Origin: Strigomonas culicis
Taxonomy: Eukaryota > Euglenozoa > Kinetoplastea > Trypanosomatida > Trypanosomatidae
Assembly: GCA_000482145.1 (NCBI GenBank)
Contig: AUXH01000441.1
Location: forward strand, 1-16,232
Direction of reading: 5' to 3'
Length of the DNA stretch: 16,232 nt
Under the pieces are notes generated by a model. It ran no database searches. It was not told where the DNA came from and saw only the letters and a list, made by a program, of their open reading frames with translations. Below, one piece after another: positions 1-7,410 of this stretch (position 1 is the first letter of the stretch; every line of letters starts with the position of its first letter). The position numbers and the translations under genes are program-made.

Positions 1-3000
1 GGCGGTGCCCGTGCCGCGCCTCCGTGCCGCCGTAGCCGCCGCGCGGCGTGGGGTGCAGCACACTGCTGGTGACGGACCCCGCGAGGCTGCTGACCGCCGT
101 GCTGGTCGCGGCGCTCGCGGCGGCGGAGCGGAAGGAAAAGAGCTGGCGCCGCTGCGACCGCCGCGCAAAGTTCTGCTCCTCCAGCTGGAAGACGGTCAGC
201 ACGTCCCGCGGCACGTGGCTGCTCTGTGCCGCCGCTGCGTCGGCCGCGGCCGCGGTGGTGGTGGCCGCCGCGCCGCTGCCGCCCTTGAGGAGGTGCGCGG
301 CGGAGCCCATGCTGGCGCGCCGTTTCGGCGACTGCGCGCTGCCGCTGGCGGCGCTCTCGGCGCCGACGGGCGGCAGCGCGCCGCTGAAGGCGGCCGGCAT
401 TGACACGCTCAGCAGCGACGCGCGGCGGAAGCAGTGCAGTCCGTCTGCGGCCGGCGCACCGTCCGCGCCACCCGCGCGCGCATGCACCCCCGAGCCGTGC
501 GAGAAACTGCTCTTGGTGAAGCTGTCCGTGTTGCTCACCGTGCTGCTGTCGCGCGGGTGCGCGGCGGCCGCCTGCCGCACCGCCGCGCTGTTCACCAGTG
601 GGGAGAGGAAGGAGAAGGTCTGCAGGCCGCTGCTCGTGCGGTGCTTCAGCATGTCCGAGGAGAGGATGGAAGAAGACTCGCCGTCGGCGCTGCTGCCGCC
701 CACCGTCGCGGAGAAGGAGCTGTGCTGCCGCGGCGGCGGCGCCTCCGGTGAGGAGGGCGCCTGAGCCCTCATCGGCGAGCCCGGGCCCGCGTAGTCGCGC
801 GGCCGCATCGGTGGCGCCGACATGTCAATCGCCGCGACGCCCTTGTTGTTGCTGTTGTTGTTGCTGTTGTTGTTGTTGTTGTTGTTGCCGCCGGGCACGT
901 TACGCGATGGCGAGCGCAGCGGCGGCCGCGCACCCGCCAAGGGGGAGGAGGCGGTGGCCGCCATGGGCGACGACGGCGACGACGCTGCGCCGGCGCCGGT
1001 GCTGAGCGCGGTGTGGTTGAGGCTCCACTCGTTCGCGTTGGCCGCCGCCGCCACGCCGCTGCCGTGCTGCTTGCGCTGTGTCTGGATCAGCTCCTGCACC
1101 TGAAGCGAGCCGAAGGGGCGCGCCTGCGGCTTGGCCGGCTCCGCCACGCTGCCGCGCCTCTCCTTCGCCTGCTGGGCGCGCTCCACACGGCGTATAAAAC
1201 GCTTCGTCTCTGTGCGGCGGAAGTTGCCGAAGGACGAGTGCGACGACGCATCGCTATCGTCGCCGTCATCGCCGCAGGGAGGGGTGGCCCCGGCGCCGCT
1301 GCGGCGGCGGCCGCTGCTGTCATTGCTGCCGGCGCTCGCCACCGCGGGCGTCGTCGTTGCCGTCGTCGTCGCCGTCACGGTGGTGGTGTCGTCCGACAGC
1401 TGCGCGGCCGCCTCACTGCCTTTCTTTTCTTCCTCTTCTTGCTGCTGCTGCTGTTGTTGTTGTTGCTGCAGCTGCTGGTACTTGTCTTGCTGCTGCGCCA
1501 TCGCGGATGTTGTGGTCCAAGACCACTGGTCGGCGTGGAGGGGGTGAAAGGACAGCAGCTGCAGCACCGTGTTGATCGTCTCCGGGTCCTCCTTGCTGCC
1601 CAGCTCACTCAGCAGCGGGTTGGCGGCGGCCGCCGCTGCCGGCGTCCCCTCTAGTGTTGCGTTGAGTCGTAGAGCCGCATTGGAGGCGTCGAAGGAGGCG
1701 GAGCCCTCTGAGACCACCTCCTTCATCTCCTCTTTCTTTATCTTCGCATTGGGATTCGCATGCGCATGCAAATCAGACTGCGACACCGGTGGGCTGTCGT
1801 CGTCGTGTTCGCGGACGAGCTCGAAGAGCGGCGCACTCGCCTCGTCGGCGCCGCGCTGTGCCTCCCGCTGCTGCTGTCGCCGCAGCTGCTTGATCTTACT
1901 GTTGTGCTCCTGCTGTGTGAGGACGGGGATGGAGAGGTCCATGACAAGGCGCTGCGCCACCGACGGCGACCCGTCCTCGCGGTCCGCGAGCGCCGCCTCC
2001 TCCACCCACTTCCCACTGCGGCTGGCGCTGCCGCTGGCGCTGCCACTGACAGTCGATGCGTGCTGGAGAAAGGGGAATTGCGCGAAGGCGGTGTTGCCGT
2101 CGTGCCCACTGCTGGAGCTGTCCAGTGAGCGCGGCGCCGCCTCGTCGGACGCCGCGGCGTCCGCTCTCGCGCTCTTACGGTGGCCGTGGGGCGCGAGCTG
2201 CTGCATCTGGATCAGTGTCTTGAAGCAATCGAAATCGCTCAGCTCGGCGAGGATCGCCAGCACCGCCTCGTGTTCCTGCTGCTGCTGCTGCTGCTGCGCG
2301 CCGGCAGAAGGAGTGCCGCCGTTTGTGGTCGGGTGACCGGCGGTGTGCGGCGGCTTGAAGAGCATGCTCTGTATGTGGCCGCGCTGTGTCAGCGTCGTGC
2401 CCAGCAGTCTCTTCGGCTCCTCCTCATGATCCGCATCGCTATCGCTGAGACGACGCGCGGCCAGCGCCTCGGGCGGCAGCGGCCCCGCGCCGCTCCCACC
2501 CCCCCAGGCGAAGCTGTCGTCCGCGTCGGAGAGGGTCGCATCCAGCTTCATAAACAGCGCCTGTTCGCGGCTCAGCCGCCGCAGAAAGGATGGGGGCAGT
2601 TTCCCGTTGGGGTTGTACATGCTGCTGCTGCTGCTGCCGGTCGCGCCCACCCCCGTGTGGCTGTGCGCGTGCGTGGCGCTCACCGCGCCGAGTGGTGTCT
2701 CTTCCGTCGGATTGGTGTGGCCGCTGCTGATGGCCAAGAGCGGCGCCACCTCCGGCGGGACGTGGAAGAGCGGGTGCCGCGTGAGCTCCTCCCGCACGCG
2801 GGAGATGGCGTCGCGGACGGTCGGACGATGGTGGTTCCCGCCGCTGCCGTGGGACGGCTGCGAGGAGGCGGCGGAGTAGCGGGATGATCTGCTGCCGTCG
2901 ACCGCCGCGTGGTCCGCGCCGGCCGTCTTGGGGAGCGCGAAGGTAGGCAGCTCGACGCGGAGGGGGTGCGGCGGCTCCGGCGTCGCCGCGGGGCTCACCG

Positions 3001-6000
3001 CTGCGGGAGGGGGCGACACGGTCAGCACCGCGGCCGCCGGCGCCGCCGCGGCGGCCGCGTCGGTCGTCTGCTGCGCTTCCAGCTGCCGCTTGCGCGCCTG
3101 CATCGCGGCCATCGCGGCCGCGGCGTACCCCGTCAGCGGCCGGTTCGTTGCCTGCGGCTGTGCGGGGGCCCCTTCCCCTTCGTCCTCCGTGTCGTCGTCG
3201 CTTGCGGCGGCGGCGGCGGCGGCGGCCGCGCGCACCTCGTCCGACACGAGCTTGTGGGAGAGGGCGTCCTCGACGCCGTCCGACCCCGGCTCGCTGAAGA
3301 AGTAGTCGTCCGGGTTGCCGTGCAGCGGCGGAGGTACAATGTCCGGCGTGTGCGCGAAGCTGATGCTCTTGCGGCCGCTGGAGGCGGACGGCGCGGCCCC
3401 CTCCTCCCTGCTGGCACTGCTCATGGACTCGCGTGGAATCGGCGGCCGCATCGCCTCCGTCCGCAGCGCTATAGCAGAGTCGCTCGCGCTCTTCAGCACG
3501 GAGCGCAGCGTGCACACCGGCGCCGCGGCCCCCTCACGCAGCGCCCCGCGCTCCTGCGGGTGGAAGAGCGCGAACTGCACCGGAGAGGTCGTGTCGACGC
3601 TCATCCGGTCCGGCGGCGGTGGCGGTTGAACGACCGCATCGCCATCGCGCTTGCGGTCGTCGGAGCGTGGCGGCGCCGCGGCGACCACCGCGGCCTCAAA
3701 GTCACCAAAGCCATCGTCGTCGTCCTCCTCTTCATCCTCTGCTGCTGCTGCCGCCTCGGCAGGGGAGTCGGTGTCGTCCGCGCCGTGATGGACGGCCTGC
3801 CCCCCCGCGGCGGAGCCCATGCTTGACCGGCTGCGCAGATGCATCGTGTCCATCACGGTGCTTACCACAACGTCCTCCTCGTCCCCCTCCGATTCCGTGT
3901 CGTTGTGGATCGTGGACGCGGACACGTCGAGGTAGCTGGCGCCGGGCCCGCGGCCGGCGCGCACGCAGCTGCTGCCGGCCTCCCCCTCGTGCAGATCACC
4001 GATGAGGTTGACGCGCTTCGCCAGCGGGTGGCTCACGTTGGCGGCGTCGACGGGGGACTTGAGGATGGACGGCAGAAGGCGGGCCGCCAGCAGCCCGCGC
4101 TCGCCCATGTGTCCCTGCAGCCGCGCGTCGTCCGACAGGGGCAGCGACGGCCGCTTGGTGAAATCGGTGGACTCCATCGGCGTCAGGACTGTGAAGGGCG
4201 ACTCGGCAGCGGGCGACAGCGCAAAGTGCGTGCGCGTGGCGTCGCTGATGGAGCTCACGAGGGAGGGCCGGTCGGCGTCATCCGCGGACAGCGCCGCGGT
4301 CGCATCCTCTGGGTTGGCCGCCGCCTCCTCCTTGCCGCCTGGAGCCTCCGGGGTGCTGGCCGACACGACGTAGGCGACGGTGGCTGCCGCGGCGTCACCG
4401 GCGATGCCGCTGTTGCTGGGGTGCGTGTGCGGGAGCACGGGTGTGATGGGGTCTCCGTCGCTCGTCGGCATGGGGAGCTGCATGGGCGCCTCCGGCGCCG
4501 CGACGTCCTCGCCGGTGCTGCTGCTGCTGCTGCCGCCGGGAGGCACGCACTGCGTTAAGAAGTGCGCCGTGAAGGGTGGCACCGGCGGCAGCACCGGCGC
4601 GTCCCGTCCCACCTGGAGGATGGCGGCGCTGACCGCCGGCGGCGGGGAGAGCGACACGACCGCCCCCCCCGGTGCCTCCGCGCCCGCGAGCCCGGTGGGC
4701 AGGGGCGGGCTGCACTCCGCGGGGCTCAGCGCGTAGCTGCCGTTCTCCACCATGTGCACGCTGCCATCGAAGCCGTGCTGCGCCACGCTGCTGTTGTGGG
4801 TGCTGCTGTTATTCAGATTCGTCACCGTCCGGCTGTGCGCGGATCCGGCCGCGTCGCCGCCGGGGCCCAGCGAGCTCAGGCTGGCTCGGCCGTCCGCCGA
4901 GTTCCCCACCGCGCGGGCGCTGCGGTGGGCGCCGGCGTTGGTCGTGCTCGTGGCGCACGTGCGAATGCTCTGGGCGGACTGGGAGGAGTTCACCAGCGTG
5001 CCGAAGGTCGTGTCGAAGCTGCTGCTGTGGTTGTTGAGGCTCACATCGAGGAGGACCGCGCCCTCCCCGCCGACCCTCGCCGCGAGTGCTTCCTGCAGCT
5101 GCTGCTGGATGAGCTCGACCGGCCGGCGCGGCAGCGGCACCCCCCCACCGCCGGCACCACCCTCACGCCCACCGCCGCTGGCACTGGCCTGCATCGCGGA
5201 GGCGAAGAGGGGCGCGAGCTCCTCGTCGAAGAGGACGCTGCCGCCACCGGTGGCGCCCGGCGCGTGGGCCTCCAGCGGCGGCGGCAGCACCGGCACGACC
5301 GTCGGCGCGTGGCTCGCGCGCTCGGCGCTCGCACTCAGCACGCTGGTCGGACTTGTCCGCGTGACGGCCGGCACCGTTGTGAGCGCCGTGCCGCTGATCG
5401 TCGTGGCGGAGGCGCTGCCGTTGTTGAACGGCAGCGCGCTGGCGGAGTGCGGGAGCCGCATGCTGCTGCCGCTGCTGTAGGTCGGCGCGAGCGCGAGCTG
5501 GCGCCGCGCGGAGAGCTGAAGCGTGTCGGTGAGCTCGCTATCCTCCTCTGTGAACTGCACCAAGGCGAACGGCTTCTCCCCGCGCTGCCGGTTGGGTGAC
5601 CCACTCGCCGTGGTGGCCGCGCCCGTCGACGGCGCACTCCCCTCCGGGGTGCCGCTGGTGCTCGCGGGCGCCGTCGCCACCGCGAGGGGTGACGTGAGGT
5701 GGAGATGTGGGAGGCGGGGTGGTACCTGCACCACCCGCTGCGGGGGCCGCGCGCCGGCCGCCGCGGATGGAGGTGCTTGCTGCTGCTGCTGCTGCTCCTC
5801 TGTAACGGTGCTGCTGCCCTCGCTCGTCAACTTGGTGCTGGCAGCCGAGAAGCTAGAGCGGAAGTCTTGGTAGTCGATCGTGCTGCCCGTCTCCGCGTGG
5901 CCGGCGCTGGAGGCCTTCCCCGCGCTCGCGGTGCGGCCGCTCCCGGCGATACTATTGGGATGGAAAAACGGCATAAGCGCGGCGGGGCCGGTGGTGCTGG

Positions 6001-6172
6001 TGGTCGCCGCTTCACCGAGAACACTCATGCTACCAGCGCCGAAGAAGTCATCCAGCGCGTGGGCAGCCCCCGTCGCAACGGGAGGCGCGGTGGGGCCGCT
6101 GCTCGTGAGCGCGGCCGCCACCGAGGCAGGCGGCGGTGGCGGGTGGTCGCTAAAGAGATCGTCTATATTCAT
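1..6172 (-). CDS. Giant Ser/Ala-rich disordered protein, C-terminus beyond the window
   Basis: The frame opens at the ATG at 6172-6170 and has no stop down to base 2, giving at least 2057 residues. I read it codon by codon and GC-rich third positions persist throughout. The start has a purine at -3 (CCACCATG), no in-frame ATG upstream and an AG acceptor about 60 nt before it. No named domain is recognised. Visible elements: acidic-aromatic N-terminus (MNIDDLF); SILK at 702-705; an acidic run then FGDF at 822-825; SVLK at 891-894; KSISF at 935-939; Ala8 near 970; Q7 at 1293-1299 followed by a likely helix (EAVLAILAELSDFDCFKTLI); Q10 at 1569-1578; FGNF at 1648-1651 followed by a basic stretch (TKRFIRRVERAQQAKER); an Asn-rich run at 1763-1776; and a repeated SMGSAA at 784-789 and 1954-1959. 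Most of the rest is Ser/Ala/Gly/Pro low complexity. A scaffold or adaptor role is only inference. Existence of the gene is well supported; function is unknown. Confidence 0.9.
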   Translation of the reverse strand, partial: MNIDDLFSDHPPPPPASVAAALTSSGPTAPPVATGAAHALDDFFGAGSMSVLGEAATTSTTGPAALMPFFHPNSIAGSGRTASAGKASSAGHAETGSTIDYQDFRSSFSAASTKLTSEGSSTVTEEQQQQQQAPPSAAAGARPPQRVVQVPPRLPHLHLTSPLAVATAPASTSGTPEGSAPSTGAATTASGSPNRQRGEKPFALVQFTEEDSELTDTLQLSARRQLALAPTYSSGSSMRLPHSASALPFNNGSASATTISGTALTTVPAVTRTSPTSVLSASAERASHAPTVVPVLPPPLEAHAPGATGGGSVLFDEELAPLFASAMQASASGGGREGGAGGGGVPLPRRPVELIQQQLQEALAARVGGEGAVLLDVSLNNHSSSFDTTFGTLVNSSQSAQSIRTCATSTTNAGAHRSARAVGNSADGRASLSSLGPGGDAAGSAHSRTVTNLNNSSTHNSSVAQHGFDGSVHMVENGSYALSPAECSPPLPTGLAGAEAPGGAVVSLSPPPAVSAAILQVGRDAPVLPPVPPFTAHFLTQCVPPGGSSSSSTGEDVAAPEAPMQLPMPTSDGDPITPVLPHTHPSNSGIAGDAAAATVAYVVSASTPEAPGGKEEAAANPEDATAALSADDADRPSLVSSISDATRTHFALSPAAESPFTVLTPMESTDFTKRPSLPLSDDARLQGHMGERGLLAARLLPSILKSPVDAANVSHPLAKRVNLIGDLHEGEAGSSCVRAGRGPGASYLDVSASTIHNDTESEGDEEDVVVSTVMDTMHLRSRSSMGSAAGGQAVHHGADDTDSPAEAAAAAEDEEEDDDDGFGDFEAAVVAAAPPRSDDRKRDGDAVVQPPPPPDRMSVDTTSPVQFALFHPQERGALREGAAAPVCTLRSVLKSASDSAIALRTEAMRPPIPRESMSSASREEGAAPSASSGRKSISFAHTPDIVPPPLHGNPDDYFFSEPGSDGVEDALSHKLVSDEVRAAAAAAAAASDDDTEDEGEGAPAQPQATNRPLTGYAAAAMAAMQARKRQLEAQQTTDAAAAAAPAAAVLTVSPPPAAVSPAATPEPPHPLRVELPTFALPKTAGADHAAVDGSRSSRYSAASSQPSHGSGGNHHRPTVRDAISRVREELTRHPLFHVPPEVAPLLAISSGHTNPTEETPLGAVSATHAHSHTGVGATGSSSSSMYNPNGKLPPSFLRRLSREQALFMKLDATLSDADDSFAWGGGSGAGPLPPEALAARRLSDSDADHEEEPKRLLGTTLTQRGHIQSMLFKPPHTAGHPTTNGGTPSAGAQQQQQQQEHEAVLAILAELSDFDCFKTLIQMQQLAPHGHRKSARADAAASDEAAPRSLDSSSSGHDGNTAFAQFPFLQHASTVSGSASGSASRSGKWVEEAALADREDGSPSVAQRLVMDLSIPVLTQQEHNSKIKQLRRQQQREAQRGADEASAPLFELVREHDDDSPPVSQSDLHAHANPNAKIKKEEMKEVVSEGSASFDASNAALRLNATLEGTPAAAAAANPLLSELGSKEDPETINTVLQLLSFHPLHADQWSWTTTSAMAQQQDKYQQLQQQQQQQQQQEEEEKKGSEAAAQLSDDTTTVTATTTATTTPAVASAGSNDSSGRRRSGAGATPPCGDDGDDSDASSHSSFGNFRRTETKRFIRRVERAQQAKERRGSVAEPAKPQARPFGSLQVQELIQTQRKQHGSGVAAAANANEWSLNHTALSTGAGAASSPSSPMAATASSPLAGARPPLRSPSRNVPGGNNNNNNNSNNNSNNKGVAAIDMSAPPMRPRDYAGPGSPMRAQAPSSPEAPPPRQHSSFSATVGGSSADGESSSILSSDMLKHRTSSGLQTFSFLSPLVNSAAVRQAAAAHPRDSSTVSNTDSFTKSSFSHGSGVHARAGGADGAPAADGLHCFRRASLLSVSMPAAFSGALPPVGAESAASGSAQSPKRRASMGSAAHLLKGGSGAAATTTAAAADAAAAQSSHVPRDVLTVFQLEEQNFARRSQRRQLFSFRSAAASAATSTAVSSLAGSVTSSVLHPTPRGGYGGTEARHGHR
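845..886 (-). repeat. Asn-coding repeat in the giant protein (N7-S-N3-S-N2)
   Basis: On the coding strand this is a run of AAC codons broken by two AGC codons, encoding residues 1763-1776. It is in frame. The consistent use of AAC rather than AAT fits the GC-rich codon choice of this gene. Confidence 0.9.
1439..1468 (-). repeat. Poly-Gln run (Q10) in the giant protein
   Basis: Mixed CAG and CAA codons encode ten Gln (residues 1569-1578). A Leu and two further Gln come just before on the plus strand side (protein order Y-Q-Q-L-Q10), and a Glu/Lys-rich patch follows. The mixed codons suggest an older or selected tract rather than a fresh slippage product. Confidence 0.9.
2276..2296 (-). repeat. 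Poly-Gln run (Q7) in the giant protein
   Basis: Seven pure CAG codons (residues 1293-1299) lie immediately before the helix-like segment E-H-E-A-V-L-A-I-L-A-E-L. The codons are uninterrupted, so length variation between strains is likely. Confidence 0.9.
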
Positions 6173-6262
6173 GGTGGGCTCGTTCCTACGCTCACCACAC
6201 TCGGGCCGGAGTGTGGTTACTTTTATAGAGATCTTTAGAAATTAAAGAAAAAAAAAGAAGAA
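6173..6262 (-). promoter_or_regulatory. Pyrimidine tract, trans-splice acceptor and 5' leader of the giant gene
   Basis: Read on the minus strand, a T/C tract at about 6262-6235 (CTTCTTCTTTTTTTTTCTTT and on) runs to an AG at 6234-6233. The predicted leader is about 60 nt with no ATG before the start codon. An in-frame TAA lies upstream in the tract. The acceptor is predicted from sequence only. Confidence 0.6.
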
Positions 6263-6480
6263 GCTTATACTGAAACCTTAAGACTAAATAAACAAAGGGC
6301 AATCTGACGAACTATGTAAAAATCAACCAATGAAGAAAAAATAGTTTATAAATAAGAGAATGTTTTATCGAGCTCTTATTATTTCCTTTTATTTACACAT
6401 AAAGACAAGACAGAGAAAGAGAGAGAGAGTAAAAATCAAACAAAAAACATAGATCAGCATATATACTAGCGTTACATTAA

Positions 6481-6504
6481 TATATATATATATATATATA
6501 TATA
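6481..6504. repeat. (TA)12 dinucleotide repeat
   Basis: There are twelve perfect TA units in the intergenic region. This is a simple microsatellite and no function is implied. Confidence 0.95.
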
Positions 6505-7044
6505 AGTAGACAAACAAACAAAAACAACAACTCTTCGTTCGTCTTTGCCCAGAAAATATGCGAAGACAAGTATAAATATACATATATACGTATTTATAAA
6601 ACCCGTTTTTTTTTGATGCGAAACCATTCACAGTAAAAAAGAAATGAAAACCTCAAAAAAAAAAGAACAATAAAAAAGTCAATGGTAACAGGAAGAAAAT
6701 AACAAAAAGGGTATATCAATTAGGAACGTGAAGAAAGCAAAGTAACAACGACGAGAAGAACAAGACAAAAAAAAAAGTGTATAAATACTATGTATGCAAA
6801 CGTACGTACAAACAAAAACACACACACAGACACACGAAATGCAAAAACGAAACAAACAAACAAATAAATAATTAATTTATTGCCTGATACATATATGTGC
6901 ATATATATGCTAGCCTCATATATACAATCATTCAGTCGTAACTTTATGCGTATGTACATGTATATATGGGAAAAAAACGCCAAAATCAGTTTTGTATCAT
7001 TCACTCAAAGACAAAAAACAAAACAGTATAATAAAACTTACAAT

Positions 7045-7217
7045 TAAAAAGAAAAGTAACTCGCATCTCCATCCACAACACAAAACAGTGTAAGTGTTTT
7101 TAAAATGAGATAACAACAGCAGTAACAATGCCGAAAAAAAAAACAGGAAGAAACGAAGATAATAATTCCAAAAAGGAGGAAAGAAAGAGATACAATGAGG
7201 TTATAGTAATCAAGCAT
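7045..7217 (-). CDS. Doubtful 57-codon hydrophobic ORF
   Basis: The ORF runs from an ATG at 7217-7215 to a TAA at 7047-7045. The peptide begins MLDYYNLIVSLSFLLFGIII and has a membrane-like segment followed by a Cys-rich patch (C-Y-C-C-C). It lies about 110 nt downstream of a good acceptor-like CAG (7328-7326). Against it: the strand is T-rich here, which yields hydrophobic codons by chance; the codon choice is unlike the neighbouring genes; and a short upstream ATG sits in the leader. Probably not a real gene. Confidence 0.12.
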
Positions 7218-7303
7218 TTATTTCACTTTTCCCTTTCCCCCTTTTTACGTTTTTTTTTTTTGCGTACGTGCATGCATGTGTATATGTGTATGTGTGTGTA
7301 TAT

Positions 7304-7340
7304 TGTGTGTGTGTGTGTGTGTGTGCTGAAAACACACACA
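7304..7340. repeat. (TG)11 run facing a short (CA)n run, with hairpin potential
   Basis: TG repeats at 7304-7325 are followed by CTGAAAA and then CACACACA at 7333-7340. The last eight TG-run bases (7318-7325) can pair with the CA run across the 7-nt loop. On the minus strand the loop contains the CAG of an acceptor-like site. Confidence 0.85.
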
Positions 7341-7374
7341 AAAAAAAATGAAAAAGGAAAAAAAGAAAGAAGCC
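7326..7374 (-). promoter_or_regulatory. Unassigned pyrimidine tract with CAG acceptor
   Basis: On the minus strand a long T/C tract (about 7374-7342), then TGTGTGTGTTTT, ends in CAG with AG at 7327-7326. It lies 84 nt past the stop codon of the 986-aa gene and more than 1 kb from the next start codon. It could direct polyadenylation of the upstream gene, be an alternative acceptor for the giant gene, or belong to a small unrecognised transcript. Confidence 0.45.
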
Positions 7375-7410
7375 CTATTATCGCTTCTCATCGTCCTGAC
7401 CGCTGTGCTG

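Larger units (their letters stand above)
6263..7410. other. AT-rich intergenic region between the giant gene and the 986-aa gene
   Basis: This stretch is AT-rich and strongly strand-asymmetric: A-rich on plus, T-rich on minus. It holds (TA)12 at 6481-6504, a 12-nt palindrome at 6899-6910 (GCATATATATGC), an 8-bp inverted repeat at 6571-6578/6591-6598, and a (TG)n/(CA)n pair at 7304-7340. It also holds an unassigned splice-acceptor-like site near 7326. Three T-rich ORFs on the minus strand (57, 94 and 80 codons) encode hydrophobic, biased peptides. No RNA gene is recognised. It probably serves as the 3' UTR of the 986-aa gene plus processing signals for the giant gene. Confidence 0.7.

Noticed and set aside
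2439..3515. 358-codon minus-strand ORF in another frame inside the giant gene
   Set aside because: It is an Arg/Ala/Gly-rich shadow frame. The frame from 6172 is continuous through it and has the better composition.
6389..7004. 80- and 94-codon hydrophobic minus-strand ORFs
   Set aside because: They contain runs such as Y-I-Y-I-Y-I from the TA repeat. T-rich, A-poor strands produce Phe/Leu/Val/Tyr-rich ORFs by chance, and neither has its own acceptor tract of note.
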